A DNA stretch of 64,000 bases, taken from Lithospermum erythrorhizon (Eukaryota > Streptophyta > Magnoliopsida > Boraginales > Boraginaceae). Below are positions 1 through 13,455 of the stretch, piece after piece. Both the position numbers and the translations under genes were made by a program. Every line of letters starts with the position of its first letter. Position 1 is the first letter of the stretch. The DNA is taken from NCBI GenBank assembly GCA_019722365.1, contig JADFUC010000600.1:44920-108919 (forward strand), written 5' to 3'. The notes below the pieces were generated by a model. It was not told the origin of the DNA. It did no database searches and was given only the letters and a program-made list of their open reading frames with translations.

Positions 1-956
1 CTATCGGGAATCTTTGCCGATAGTCGGGAGCCAAATGAGGTCAGCCGCGAGTAATCTCACTGGAAACGAGTTGTACCTTAAGGTGGTCGAAGAGCGATGT
101 CTGTCCGAAGAAGTTCGGAAGAATGATGGAGTTGAGAAAGGTTCTCAGACACTGTGTGACGAGGTAGAACTATGACAAAGGATCGATAAGAATAAATGGA
201 GGTCAAAGTCAAGCAGGGAAGAGTAAGTCAGTTCGAGGACGATTGAAAGGCTGACGCGGGCAAGACCGGTCACATGTCATGCAATGCAAGGCATCCGTAG
301 TCGTGAGGGGCAAATGTAAGCAGCCGATGTGAATGTTGTTGATGACTACGCGGATGCCTACTCTTGTCGGTTGATTGCTCGACAATTCTGGACTTCTTGA
401 TTCAGAGCATCAAGCTTCATACTTCGCACCCACTCAGATATACGTTGAATTATATGTATTTCCGAGATTATGGGTCAGCTTCATATCTGCTAACGGTGAG
501 CCGCTAAAGATCAAGGTACGGAGATGTAAACTTGAAGTCACAATGGTTCTACCCGAGATTGACTAAAGTGAGGCATGTAAAATCGGTCAGGAAGAGTTTG
601 ATTTCTCGCGAGTCACCGGATTTAGATGGTTACCGAACTACGTCAGCGAAGGCAATGGAAGCGTAGCTCGAGGTAAAATTTAATCGTAGCCCGAGGTCCG
701 AAGATAGGTATGTTGAACCCCATCGAGTTCTCAAATGACTATAGCTACTATTGATAGTTCCGTGAAGACGGCGCCGCGCACGCACAAACCAATCGGGCCA
801 CGAGCGAAAGGTACTTTAAACCGCTAGTTTCAAATAATGTGATACCTGAAGCTCAAATCGTTGGATCATCATATCCAGAGTCAAAATCGTGGGAAGCAGT
901 AAGAAAGTCGCTTTGTTAAACCGGCAATAGCCTAAATCAAAAGGCTTGAGTTAGTT
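1..956 (+). other. degenerate DNA, probably 5' part of the copia relic
   Basis: No open frame here has a recognisable domain. The stretch lies directly upstream of copia integrase remnants in the same orientation, so it is probably the decayed gag and pre-integrase part of that element. This rests on position only. Confidence 0.3.
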
Positions 957-1310
957 CAATACTGCATTTTGAGGACCGGCACCGTTGGTTCTCAAGGGAG
1001 GTTCATCAGACATAACCTTCATTGATAATGCGACGAGAAAGTTTGGGCTTATTTCCCTAAAAATAAATCCAAGTTTGCGAAGCTCAAGAAATGGAGAGCT
1101 ATGGTTGAGAATGAGACGGGCCGGTAGTGAAGTGTTTGAGATCCCAATAACGGGGTGAATACGCGGATACGGATCAACCAATATCAGGCCGAGAATGGAA
1201 TTAGGATGCGTAAGACTATTCCGAACACCCCAACGTAACGGAATAGCCGAGAGGATGAACAGTGACGCCGAATGAACGTGCCGTAAGAGATGAGGTTACA
1301 CCGCGTTTAC
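957..1310 (+). pseudogene. copia integrase core remnant
   Basis: Scattered over three frames are peptides typical of the copia integrase core. They include a GPAPL-like start near 970, a KVWAYF-like segment near 1050, the helix WRAMVENETGR at about 1092-1125 and a TPQRNGIAERMN segment at about 1225-1262. In working elements this domain inserts the cDNA into the host genome. Frame changes between the blocks and stop codons show it is dead. Confidence 0.75.
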
Positions 1311-2040
1311 CTCAAACTGCTCGGGCGCATTTTAATCAATATCACGCTTCTTGATAAATGAGGACCTTCGCCTCCGAATTTAATTTTAAGAGAAGTGGAG
1401 TTCTGCTATTGCAAATTATTCTTTCCGAAAGCATTTGCCGTTTGGCATATGTTCACGTTGATGCAAATGTTAGAAATAAGTCAAGCTAAATCTAACATTT
1501 TGGTTATTTTATTGGTTACATGACGAGACGGGATACAGTTCTATGACTAAGAACCGGAAGACTGTCAAGCAAGAATGCGGTTCCTTAATGAAGAAGTGTT
1601 ATACAAAGATGCATGAAGTGTTAGAGGAGAGAGAAGTGGAAGGAGAAGCCACAATCAATACCGAGAGGTCACTACAGTGAGAAAGCGCATGACCTGCTCT
1701 TCCAAATGGCAATGCCTTAGATCATGCCCCGCCCTCAAGATCAACCTCAAGATCCTGTCGATGGCGCCACCTTTAGGGAAGACGTGGTTCGTATGGAGGG
1801 AGACGACAAAGTCCGATGATAACATTTCACAAGGACTCATCAGGAAAGAGATTGCTCCCGAGAAGGATCGCATGTACACACCCGGTCTCGTGGCTGAAGT
1901 ATCCAGGTCGAAAAACCAACTCTCTGGGAGGTATTCCTCCACTACCGTTAACTCCGACAGAGGCGAGCCCGTAGTTATGTCAAGCCAGCACAATGCTACG
2001 TAAGCGATCAAGCGGGAAAGCGTTGGGCTGACAAAGAGGG

Positions 2041-2700
2041 AGATGGAGTCATTGTTGACAAACATGACGTGGGAGTGGGATTTCGTAAGACCGCCAGGAA
2101 GCCAGGAAGAATATTGCAGAATAAATGGGTCTACCGAATCAAGGAGGAACAGGATGGTAGTCAACGCTATAAAGCTCGTTGTTGTCAAAAGATTCCAACA
2201 GAGGGAAGGAATTGACTACACTGAAATATTCTCACCCGTAGTCGCTCGCTACACCGAACTGCTCGGATTGGTAGCTTGCAGATGATTCCACCTTCATCGA
2301 TGGACGTGAAAGACCATGTTTGGCGCGCATCTGGGACGTAAGAAGTTCATAAGCCAACCTCAAGGCTTGGTGTTGCAGGAAAGAGGATTTGGTCTCGCAA
2401 ACTTCGTAAGAGCTTCACGTAAGCTCGAAACAAGTCTTGCAAGGCTGTGGAATATTACCTGATAACTTTATCAAAAGGTTGAAGTTTGTAATTGCGAGAC
2501 CACCACCGGCTGGCATAAGGAAGTTCAAAAGATTATGTTATTCATTTCTTTATGTTGATGGATATGTTGATCGTGAGCCGACGGCAAAAGGTGAAACATT
2601 AAGAAAGAGTTGCCAGCTGGATTTCATACGTAAAGACCTAAAGCGAAGCAAATTCTCGGGATTTAATAATCAGATCGATCGATTACGTTAAGAATACTCG
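2041..2700 (+). pseudogene. copia reverse transcriptase remnant
   Basis: The peptide EMESLLTNMTWE starts the conserved copia RT region. It is followed, in another frame, by NKWVYRIKEEQDGSQRYKAR, and then by FQQREGIDYTEIFSPVV back in the first frame. A degraded MDVK(T)AF-like block lies near 2300 and a LYVD block near 2550, where the catalytic YVDD would be; the second D reads as G. At least three frameshifts separate these pieces. It is an inactive fossil. Confidence 0.8.
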
Positions 2701-3029
2701 CTAAGGTAGTCGTTCGGGATTCAAATTATGCCGGATGCAGCCGTGTTAATTTATTAACAAATATTTTTTCAATTATCGCCCAACATTCACCCGGCATCAA
2801 GATGATTTAAAGTATAGCTGATAAGTGCCTATGCTTCTCGGCAAGAGGTAGTCTTATGTATGCGGTGGTGTGCACTTAGACCTCGATATCAGTATTAATG
2901 CTGGGAGTTGTCAAGTAGATATATGTTCAACCCAGTGGTTAACATCGGGAGTGCTCCTAAGCCGATTTCAGATACCCGAACGGTAAGGTCGAAAATCCTT
3001 ATGTTTCCATAAAGCTAGTACTAAGCTGA

Positions 3030-3462
3030 AGGATACGGACGCCGAGCAATCTGCTGTGATGCTGATAGTAGAAAGTCTACTACTGATATAAATTCATCGC
3101 CGGTGTATCAAGCATACCGAGATCGAACTTGCAACCACAGTAGCATCATTTGAAGGCAGGCGTAATATGCCGCTATGGCGAAGCCGCGAAAGAGATTTAT
3201 CCAAGCGTACTTTCTTGAAAGAACCGAATCTGAGTACCGATGTAACACCTTGTACGCGATAGTCGAGTCAGCGATTTATCTCGCTAAAATCCCTGCGGTA
3301 TTTCACGCGAGACAAGCACACATAGTATCCAGGTTCCATTTCATAATGCCTGTATCGAGAACGGGTCCAAGCTTGACAAAGATTCTAGAGATCGGAATCT
3401 CGCTGACATGCTTACAGTTGTCAGAAACAAGGAGAAAGTTCGGTCAGGTTCGACTTCGCTAA
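3030..3462 (+). pseudogene. copia RNase H remnant
   Basis: A DSRKSTT-like peptide appears near 3065. The frame starting at 3175 contains ESAIYLAKIPA followed by FHAR and RFHFI, which match the end of copia RNase H, and it ends in a KFGQV-like tail at 3462. The first half lies in a different frame from the second, so the domain is broken. Confidence 0.7.
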
Positions 3463-3534
3463 TCCTGGAGCGAGTAGCTCGCCACACCGAGGTCTTCAAG
3501 AGACGCTGATTTGAAAAGGCTTCAAGTGGGAGAC

Positions 3535-4195
3535 ATCATGAAGCCAAGGCATTTTCGCCGGGCGAGATGAGGGATTTAGACCCCATCGGCACTGTGGTCT
3601 CGGCGAGGTCCGGCGCACAAAAGAGGTCGGTCTCAGATGGAGCCTATCGAGACTCGAGGTCCCTACGGGAGGGTCTCGGCGCAAGCTGGTGCCGGGCCTC
3701 GTGTATACTGTCGCAGGGGCTCGAGGCCATCGCATTCACCTGCACTGGTCTCACGAGTCCCGGCGAAAGGCGTTCAAAGAAGACAGCGAAGATTAGTCAT
3801 AATTTTCTATTATCCAAAAATATTTCCAATTTCTCTCTAAATTTTTAATTCCAAATTCACTGTAGTTGTTCTCTTTACTTGATTTGTGATCATTCAGATA
3901 TCATTTTAAGCTAAATCTAGCCACAGATTTGTTATCGAGAATACTAAATTATAAAGTATTACTCAATCGAGAAGCTTAGCTCGGAGCAGAACTCTGTAAA
4001 TAATCATCGTAGCTCTTCTAGTTGATTGGCAAAGAAGAAATGTGACGCGGCCTCGGCGGGAACCCGTATAAAAGCATCCGCAAGTTTACTTTCGTATTTC
4101 CATTATCGTCTGCTCGACACATGTAGATATCGATCATGTTGTTTGGGGCGCCATATCTGCTTAGATATATATTGCTCCGCTGCTCGATCCCAACA
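3535..4195 (+). mobile_element. copia 3' terminal/LTR block, copy 1
   Basis: This non-coding block follows the RNase H end. Its first part is GC-rich, with many GGTCTC/GAGACC words (3590-3720), and its second part is AT-rich. The whole block has a related copy on the minus strand at 25690-26320; shared stretches include 'tactaaattataaa' and 'atcattttaagct'. It is either the 3' untranslated part or the 3' LTR of the copia element. The sequence cctcggcgggaacccgtataaaag at about 4050-4073 contains a TATA-like box. Confidence 0.5.
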
Positions 4196-6968
4196 CTTTG
4201 GCTATAAGCTTTGGGACAAATAGGGAGATGTCCGAAATCTGTGAACCCTATGGTGGATTTTTTTTTTATTGTTTTAGTTTATCGCGCGACATGTTACTTT
4301 TTGATGCGTATGCGCGAGCCAAGGTGGCTTTTTGTTTCGCTTTATTGACATTCGGTTTTGGCCATCTCGTCCTCACTATTGTATTGACAGTTGGTCGTAT
4401 GTTGTGTTCGTAAAATAATCCATCTTGTTTGTATTGATTAAGGGGTATTTACGGTGTGTTTCTATTTAAGTGGGTATATGTTTCCAAATGTGACGTGTAT
4501 GGTTCTTAAGAATATTTGTCGCGAAAAACTTACCCAAAGGGAGAGTTTGTTAGTGCATTATAGTTGGTCAAGTGTTTCGCTAGTCACGACTCAACCCGCC
4601 CTCGATGTATTTGGGTAGTAACTATTCATGTGCCAAATGTGATCTTTCACGAGAGATTATGTTACCATATTCAAGAGGGATCTCTCGGAGATCCTAAGAT
4701 ACGATGGGCGAAGCTTATGGGCATGACTTGTAAACTAAGAAACGTAAGATACACGTCTAAAATAAATAAAGTATATCAATCAAGCATTTATTAATTGCAA
4801 GAAGGAAATGATTCATTTATTATGTACAAGATGGAAGTTTTCGTTATAGCAATATTTGCTATAAACGTTGCATGTGCCTACACTATATTATGGCTTCATT
4901 TGCAGACGAAGAAAGGTGCGAAACAAGAGCAGTAGCTCTGCTATCAGACAAGATGTAGCCTTTTAAGCGAGTGATTTACAGAAAATGAATGCATTTTGAA
5001 AGGTTACTATAAACCCATTAGTTATTGTACGATCAGTCTGGTGACACCCGGTTACAACAGCTTTTATCTGCGGTGAAGATTATCAGCTTACACTCACAGG
5101 ACAAGAGTGTTAGCGAAGCGATACGAGTGTTATACTGCAGGAGCCCCAGCTTTTACATTTCGATTGGAAAATACAAGAGAATGGAGAGCATTCGGTAAGA
5201 CCCTATTTGTAATTTTGACTATATTGGAATCCTTCATCGGACAATTTGCCTCCTGCATAGGTGTGCTGCTTTAGCACTAAACTGTTGGGTTACCAAACCG
5301 TGTGTTTTAACGCTTTGTGTTGTTTACTACGCTTGTTTTGGTCTTTGAGCTATTGGACAGCTATCTCACATTGTTTTACTTAGGAGGTTACACAATTTCA
5401 CAAAAGAAAAGAATTAAAATCTGATATAAACATTAAATGATCACCATTTCAATCAGTCAGAGTATATTCTGGAGAATTTGTTCAGCAACTTTTTCCAGTG
5501 CTACTACCTTCGTCGTGCTTGTTTGGTCAACTACCGATAGCACAACTATAGACCTGGTAATTAGGTGTTAACTTGTTGTAGTTGTTTGGATTTCAAAAAG
5601 TAAAGTAATAATTTGATTGACCTATGTTACCTAAGAGTTGCAATCACTTTTTCCTTACAGATGAAACATACATATTCTTCTGGGCCGGCATCAAGCTTAC
5701 TTTTGTCTAAGGCCTACACACAACGAGTAGAGTTGTTGGATCGCATCAGCAGCAAAGACCCCCTAACCCAATAGGCCCCACCCTTTGTTTATAAGAAAAG
5801 GTTAGGAAATTAGTAACTCATAAGCGTTAGCTATAGTTTTCATTTAAATTCATATGAATTTTTAAGGAGAGTTGATGTGCTTACCGGTAGTTGAGTTGTA
5901 ACTTCGCAAATAAAGGTGGGTTGTCATCTTTCCCCGTAACAACGCAGCTCTTTTGGTTCGGCCTGCTGTGTTGTTGTTTTTGAATTTTTCTATTTCTGAA
6001 TCTGATAGGAACGAAACCTATAAATTTACTTGTTGATATTAATGAATTTTTTGTTGGCAGTTGATTGTATAATATAATGTAAAAATATAACTTTAGTGTA
6101 CCAAGCTTTAAGTTGTTCAGTAGCTTCGATAGGCGGATTTATAGCAAAAGATGAGCTATTCTTAAAAGCAAGTGAAACACCTGCCATAGAATTATATATA
6201 TGTAAATGTAAGTAAAGTATAATTTCTCAGTAGCAGTTAAATTTGTAAATTGGTCTACTTACCTTGAAATGATTTAATGGCAAGCCTTTTTGCAACAATT
6301 ACTGAATTTGATCTAGCAGCTTCCACTAATACATGGCTCATTGAATCTATCATTTCATTCCATAAACTGACGCAGATCGACATTTTCTTATGATGATATA
6401 AACAATAAAAGTATCTTTTTTAGTGTCTGTTTATAGAAGATGTAAGTTGTATTTAGTTTATTGGAAGTAAATATTGGTTTGTCTAAGTCGAATTAAAGGA
6501 TTGTGTTTACATACTCAAAAGGGACGGCATGGAAATTTTGAACATTGGTCATTTCTGCTGATTTGTTTGAGAGGCCTTCAAATGGAAAAAATGATTCCCA
6601 TTATATCTCGCAATTAAAAAGGATAGTTAATTATACAATTTGCTCAATTTTCTAACCGATGGTTGTTATAAATTAGAGGGTTGCATTTTATTCTATGTTA
6701 CTCAAGTGGAAGTAGATTTACCGTTATTTGTATACAAGGCCGATCGGTATTAGAATCGTTTAGAAATATCTTAGATTTGGGCTCGCCAGGGTACCGGCGT
6801 ATTAGTGTCTCTCGCCCCGATATTCCGCTGGTTATTTTTAGACCCGATATTGAGGTGGTGTTGTCCTTACTCGCATTTGAAATAACGTGAGATGCAATAT
6901 ATAGATGAATCATGGGGCTTAGAAGGGACATCTCGTCATATATCGTTGTTATGATCTCAAGCTTCTGT

Positions 6969-7010
6969 AAGGTTGTAAGATTGTAAGGTTGTAAGATGGA
7001 TAAGTTGTAG
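6969..7010. repeat. short minisatellite, ggttgtaa-type unit
   Basis: The word 'ggttgtaag' and its variant 'attgtaag' repeat three to four times in tandem with a period of about 8-10 bases. Confidence 0.7.
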
Positions 7011-7067
7011 CTAAAAATTAGGTAAAATATGAGTATGACATTTATTTAATCAAGTATTGTGATGTGA

Positions 7068-7089
7068 TATATATATATATATATATATC
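7068..7089. repeat. (AT)n microsatellite
   Basis: Uninterrupted AT dinucleotide run of about 22 bases. Confidence 0.9.
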
Positions 7090-7677
7090 GTACTTCGTTA
7101 TTTAGTAAGAACATAGCGTTGAGTCTTGAGTAGTTATATATACTTTGAATATCCTCTCTGTCACCGTTACTTGGACTACCCAACTTCTCATTTGAGCAGT
7201 AATTTCTAGAACAAGTTGTGTATGATCTTCCATCTGTTTATTAAAAATATACAGATATGGACACTTATGTGAAAATCTCGTAGGAAAGAGTAATTGTGTT
7301 GGTAACAAATATAGAAAAGGTGAAAGGGAAGATTAATGTCGAGATAAAAACATAATTTCACGGGCAACAATTGAAAGATGAATGGAAAATCGGCTCATGA
7401 AATGTCGATTGTGCAAGGTACTTACTTGTCAGCCCCTTTTGAGAGTGATAACAACTTGCCCTTGTCAAATGGATAGAAAGATTGGATGTGAATTATCTGT
7501 TCCTCTATTTTTCCTTGCAAGTTTCGTGAGTTATTGCAGCAAAGAAGCTTTCTTTGTGTTCTTTTTATTTATGCAGTAAAAGTATTGATGTACCCTAGGA
7601 TTGAGTAACAAGATAAGAACCACTAACTTTTTATTTATGGCACACATCTTATTAAGCTTATTAAGTCATGTGTCACT

Positions 7678-7789
7678 ATTTGAATTTATTGTAAATCTCA
7701 TGGAGCCATCTGTCATGCCACTCATATTTACTCCAGGTAAATGAAATTTGAAAGGAACTAAACATTGATGAAGATTTATTTGGTTGGGC
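7678..7789 (+). repeat. dispersed 110-bp repeat, copy 1
   Basis: This segment recurs in the same orientation at 14298-14408 with roughly nine differences over about 107 aligned bases. Both copies contain 'gccatctgtcatgccactca'. It has no recognised coding content. Copy 2 abuts the PRPP synthetase exon remnant, and this copy lies just upstream of the 5-phosphatase remnant. Confidence 0.8.
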
Positions 7790-8264
7790 AATAAGGTATT
7801 CCTCTTCCTTGAAGGTTAAACAGAATAACTTTCAGAACTCTAAAGTATACATCTTATATTGAAATTGTCAGGGATAACTTAAAAATACAGAACACAATCA
7901 TATACTATGTTTTAAGTCTGTTTATAACTCAGGCGAAACACAGGGGTCGTCATCCATATATAATGAAGTCATTGGACTGTTCTGTGTGAATGAGAATCTG
8001 CAGTCTGAAGCTTTCGGGATAGCTCATTTTCTAAAAGCTTTCTTATGCATGTTTTGGGACAACGTATTTGTTTTCATCCTCCCCACCTTCCATTTGCATA
8101 AAGGGAACAGATTCTCTCAAGTCTTGGCATTAACACATACAATTGTTTTGAGACTTCTTATGTAAATTGTCTCATTAGTAATTACTCATATCTTTGAAAT
8201 TTCTCTATATCTTGCCCAAAGTACTTAAACTCTCATTTCTCTAATCATTTGACTATTATCACAG

Positions 8265-9143
8265 GGATTTGTTTCTGTTAGCATGTCACTTTACCAAACC
8301 TGGTTGTGCTTCGTCTGTTCTCATTTGTCCTCTGGTCAAAAGGAGGGCGCTCAAAAGAAAGGCATGTTCTTGTGTTAGAGATTTGAGACACACCATTTGG
8401 GAAACAATAAATATAAGAAGTCTTAGATAATGATCAACCACTAATTTCCATGTCATGAGTAAGTACTTGGTCTTCCATATGTAATGATTTAATACTTATA
8501 TTTGGGAAACAATAAATATATCTTCGAATCTCTTTTTTGGCTGTTATTTGTTTGCCTATATAAATTTTTTTGTAGAGTGGATTGCTTTTAAAAGATTTTC
8601 ATCAAACTACTGTTAACAATCAGATATTCTGGTTTGGAGACTTGGGTATCGTATAAAACATGGTGGATGAGGAAGTGATAAGGGCTTGTTGCCAGCAAGA
8701 GGGATGAGCTTCTGAATTGTGACCAGTTATGCGAAGAGCTACGACGAGAACATGTCTTTAATGGGTGGAAGAAGGGATCATAAACTTTGCATCTACTTAC
8801 AAGTATGGTCAATTCTGACAGGAATATACAGGAGAAAAATACAAAAGAAAGGGGAGAAAGAGATCCCCAACATGAGTAACCTAATTCGACCTAAATATTT
8901 AGAACTATAAGCATTGTAAAACAACTTGATTAGCAGACAAATTTGATGCCCTGCAGGTGTGATCGTATCTTATTTCTAGGAAAAGGGATCAGACAACTTT
9001 CATACGATAGAGCAGAGATGACACTTTCAGACCATAGGCCTGTCAGCTCAATGTTTGTAGTTGAGTTGATCTTTGATGTCAAACTCCAGAAAAGCCCACG
9101 TCAAGGAACAGCAGCAGTGCATCCAAGGATGTTCGGCCAATGA
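8265..9143 (+). pseudogene. inositol polyphosphate 5-phosphatase gene remnant
   Basis: Three blocks match plant type I inositol-polyphosphate 5-phosphatases, which remove the 5-phosphate from inositol phosphates or phosphoinositides. Block 1 (8265-8350) reads VSVSMSLYQTWLCFVCSHLS after a good acceptor (atcacag). Block 2 (8630-8880) holds WFGDL, YRIKHGG, DELLNCDQLCEELRREHVFN and GW in shifting frames. Block 3 (8945-9143) reads [20 protein letters not shown] and then [13 protein letters not shown], the conserved C-terminal SDHRPV catalytic motif. The N-terminal half of the family is not visible. Block 2 has at least two frameshifts and a stop, and the P-A-W before CDRIL is damaged. Blocks 1 and 2 are separated by what looks like a decayed intron, so this is a broken copy of a spliced gene. 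Its closest relative within the family cannot be named. Confidence 0.8.
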
Positions 9144-10817
9144 AGATTCCAGAATAACCATTATAGCATCTAATAACGGATATATTCATAGGTGAGTACA
9201 GAATATAAGATCCATCTTTTCCATCATATACATCAACACCAAACTGTTTGTTATCTAAAATGTGTCTTGTTTAAATATTCACTGCTATAGTGCTTGCTAG
9301 GAACAATAATTATAAATAAATATTTATCCTTCTCTATTAACTACATTTATAACTTACGGTTTTAAAGTAAAATTAATCCTAAGTTCTTGTCTGTACAATC
9401 AGGAAAATTGCTCGAGGATTGAGGTGATGTTTTCGATAGGAAGAGATGTCGATTTTACAGTGCGGTCACTCGTGCTTCTTTCAGAAAACCATGCAGACCA
9501 TGTACATTTTAGAGTTGGAGCATTGGTTTATTTTTAAGAAATGCACTCTCAACAAATTTGAAACTGCAAATCTTGTAAAGTTAAGTCTATTTAGCCTGCA
9601 TAGAAGAGTAAAGAATGAAAGAGTTGGAAGGTTTTGAGTTGTAACTGGTGATGCATTTGCTATATCCATTCAAAATAACAAATGTACATTGTACACACAA
9701 TGATAAATTCAATAAGATTGAATGATTCTTTGTGACATATAGTTTATGCTTAGCTATCTAAAAATGAAGCGACCTCTTCAGAACAAGGATGGAGAAAAAT
9801 AAGTTAATATTTCCCCTCCACAAAGCATGCCTATTTGGTATATATCTTATAGTATACCAAATAGGTATCCTCAACAAAATCTCTATATGGACTAATACAG
9901 GCTTTCTGACAATTATATTTAATGTTTTACAAAATTATAACCCTTTGACATTTTTCATGAAATCTTTGTGGATCAATGCATTTACCGATTAGTGGGAATA
10001 AATATATATTTTTAGTCCTTTATGTATATGATATTTTTCTTGCCATTAGTGAGCATAGTTTGCTAAAATGAAAGATATGGGTGAAGTAACTTATGTTCTT
10101 AGCATTGAGATTCTTCCAGATTGCCGGACATACAACAAAGAACATTAAGTTTGTCTCAAATGACCTCTAAGACATAACACTACAGTGCTAAGATTTGAAG
10201 AACAAGCTACGAAGACCCTAGAATCACACATTCAAGTCAAAACCAAATCCATCATTAGAACAAGGTGTTAAAGCCCTTGAGATATATTGTAGATTTTAGC
10301 TTACATAGGAAATAATTAAATTGATAGTCGAACTTCAATTGTTTGAGTCTATTTTTCTTACACCATACAAAATGTCGTGTATTTACGTTTTAGGTTGTTC
10401 CAATAATAATTTCAAACAATAACACATTGATCAACCATGTAAGAGAAGTTATTTCATATAGTTGTAAAAAAGACAATCAAAGACCGATAGCTCCACCTAC
10501 AACTCAGCAGTCATAAATTCATAATGATCCAATTCCATCTACACTATGATACAAAATATGTCCTATTTAGAAACCATATAAATTAATAGCCAAGAGAAGA
10601 TTCAACTTTAAACCATTCTCGATGATCAAGTTGTAAATTCGGTACAGTTTGCTACAACCTTATACTCTTACTGAAAAATGCTACTAACTGAACAATCATC
10701 ATGAACTGTAAATTATTTTAAGCCCAAAATATTTTAGCGAAAAACAGTTAACTGCGGAAAGTAGTTTTCTCCATTGTTGGAATTGTATTTGTAACGATAA
10801 CTTCTTGAAATACCATT
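9144..10817. other. AT-rich spacer, no gene seen
   Basis: No domain-bearing frame is present. It contains a perfect 13-bp inverted repeat (9830-9842 and 9853-9865, 10-base loop), which may be a fold-back remnant. It ends at the boundary of the large LTR at 10818. Confidence 0.5.
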
Positions 10818-11360
10818 TATAACGACCCGCCTTAGAGTCGTGCGCCCTCGAGGTTGGAGTGGTTATCAGCACTGCTTCTATTCAGTCGTAAATCGATGGT
10901 TGGCCTTAAAATACTTTTGTTTGAAAATCGATAAAACGTGTGGTTTGATAAAAGTGAATGAATTTCAAAAGAATTCAAAATGTTTCATACAGAGTTTGCA
11001 ACCATTCATTGGCGTCCACCTAAACCAAGTCCAAAACTGCTTTTACTCCTTAACATTGCAGTTCAAAATCTCCATTAAAAGCAGGTTCTAGATTTTCAAC
11101 TCAAACAGAAACACGAAATGTGAGTTACATCAAAAATAGGTGAGAAGAAAAAAGATGGTGCCGAGGATCTACTGTGCAGGTCTATACACCTAAGTAAAAT
11201 CATGAAACACCCACGAACCCAACAGCCTCAAATGATATCAATGCGGAGGTTGGAAGGGGTATTTCGGCATTTAGTGGAAGCATTATCATTGGGGTGTTAA
11301 GCTTTATCGCGTCAAGATGAGATATGACGAGAAGATATAGGCCGTAGATATATATATATA

Positions 11361-11410
<50 letters not shown>

Positions 11411-13455
11411 TACCTATATATAAATATATATATATATATGTATATGTCTGAGTGAGATATCATAAAAGCATCCAAAGTAGCATCAAAATAGTAATAATCT
11501 ACCAACATATACATTTTAGAGGACTCGACTTCGTTATCCAGTATGTTATACGGAGATAGCATATCACATGATCAAGCCCGGGCAAACAACAGTCTCAAAT
11601 TTTGCTTGGTTTATACCTCAATGAAATATAACAAAACTCCAGAAAACAAGACCATGACATTGTAACATTTAAGGCAGCATTGACATCTGCAATGTCAACA
11701 CAATGCAAGACATACTAAGCTGTATCCGACATTTATATAATGCCGTTGCCGCTTTACGGAAGCTCTCCATTGTGACACAAACATAATATCGTATCGCTTT
11801 CGGGCTCACCGCTTGACACCATAAATATTATATTCTTTTTCCAGCGGAGCTCACCTTTCCGATCCACCCCTACAATTACCACAAAACACACCCATTACAC
11901 ACAAAAGCGACCTCTACATTGCGACTCAGCATTGCCCGTCCCTAGCCTTAGTTGTATTCTGCTACATATGAAACCAAGCGTGACCAACGACCAACATCAC
12001 ACCAATAGCATACCAACCATGATAAAACACAACCACACACGACTCAATCAACATCACAACAACTATAACAACCCGATAGAATAGTCGTACAACAATCACA
12101 CAACAAACTCCAATATGGCACCATAATATGCTCAATACAACAATTTCATGTAAATTTCGACCATAATGTATCTAACACAACCATCCTTACAACTCAACAT
12201 TTTCTAAATTACACTATCAGCAACTCGGTTAAGTAACACAATTATGTAGTCACGTATCTATTTACAGTGCCCCATCAAGCGTAAATGTATTATCAACAGT
12301 GAAATAGAAATCCCCACATTTGGCTATTACCACACTATAGCGCCGAAAATGTCGATCCTTAATGAAACCTTTCCCGTTCGAGTCTAAACAAAACACCGAA
12401 AGTCGATTACTATGACCGTTATAAACTCTCTTGTTAACACTTTTAGTATCCATTAGCCACTTTAGGTGAAATATTACTAGTTAAGCTTAAATGATAAACT
12501 GGCGACAAAATTTCAACTAACCTCAAACTCCTAACTTCCAGGCCTCTTGCTTAAGTACTAACACTTTAAACAATTTTAATCAACCCCAAATATCCTTTTC
12601 CAACTAATTAAACCCATTTCCACAACAACCTCACAATCCCAAAAACATTACTACTCAGAAACTTCATTAAAACTAATTTCAACATGTGGCCATCCAACAT
12701 CCTATAAATCACAATTTCACCTCTAAACAACTATAATAAAGATCAAGAACATGCCCCTTATCATTTTAAAACTGTTTTGAAAAAGTGAAATCCAAAGTCA
12801 ACTCAACTATACCAACACTTTTCTACCCCAAAAATCGGTTATTATCATCTCCTATACTATAATCTAAGCCTAGATAATAATTATATACAATATTAAACCT
12901 CAAAACCCGAAGTCAAACTAAATCCCAAAAAGTCAGATCCCAAAAGCGTCTAAAATTACTCATCAAATGTTTAATTTCAACTCAAGAACAACTAATTTAA
13001 AAACCCAGAATCAATTGAAGCAATGAAAATCGAAATACAAAAGTTAACCATTCGAGCTCAATACACAAAATTTAAACCTTTTTTAGATCGAAAGAAGGAT
13101 GATGAGGAAAACTTTCAAAAGAAATTTGGTAGCTTCGCGAGATGGAAAATCGAAGAAATAAAATCAAGAAATGGGGGGGTTTCGACTAGGGAGGAGATAG
13201 AGTTTTTTAATTTATTTTATCCACTCTTAAGGCTTGTTTGGTATGTAGAATGATGAGGAAAAAGCAATTTATGCGGATGAAAATTCGATCGTTTTTAGTT
13301 CGGCGATGCGCCGATTGGCACTACGCCAAACTATAAATTTCCAACATCAACATTTATCGTACATAGAGCATAAGGGTGGTTTCAATTTTCGTTAATCAAT
13401 TTAATAACTTTCAGCCTTTAATTTATTAATTAACGGTGGATTCTGGGTTTTTACA
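10818..13455 (-). mobile_element. long gypsy-type LTR, copy A
   Basis: The left edge reads TATAACGACCCGCC and the right edge GGGTTTTTACA, close to the TGTAA...TTACA ends expected of an LTR. Sequence of the same family is at 43169-45439, where it adjoins gypsy gag on the minus strand, so this copy is read as minus. Its first 700 bases also match 63105-64000. The length is about 2.6 kb. No matching 5-base target duplication is visible, so it is not a clean solo LTR. The strand assignment is by analogy with copy B. Confidence 0.65.
11348..11442. repeat. (TA)n microsatellite within LTR copy A
   Basis: About 95 bases of almost pure TA dinucleotides, interrupted by 'gc' and 'ctacc'. Confidence 0.9.

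Larger units (their letters stand above)
957..3530 (+). mobile_element. decayed Ty1/copia retrotransposon, internal region
   Basis: The order integrase, reverse transcriptase, RNase H on the plus strand is diagnostic of Ty1/copia. Integrase-like peptides lie at 957-1310, and a conserved post-integrase region ending in a NEEVLYKD-like peptide at about 1410-1630. The pre-RT linker is at about 1890-2000, RT at 2041-2700 and RNase H at 3030-3462. The wording of the peptides resembles the Tork/TNT 1-94 type. Every domain is cut by frameshifts and stops, so no protein can be made. The 5' LTR is not visible and may lie left of the window. A purine-rich stretch near 3520-3535 could be the polypurine tract. 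Confidence 0.8.
4196..7677. other. AT-rich region with no recognisable gene
   Basis: Open frames here are short and match no family I know, including those at 4198-4413, 4564-4794 and 6681-6890. The DNA holds simple repeats at 6969-7010 and 7068-7089. I see no coding signal. Confidence 0.5.

Noticed and set aside
3496..3848. Overlapping arginine-rich frames on both strands
   Set aside because: They fall in the GC-rich GGTCTC block of a copia terminal region; composition alone explains them.
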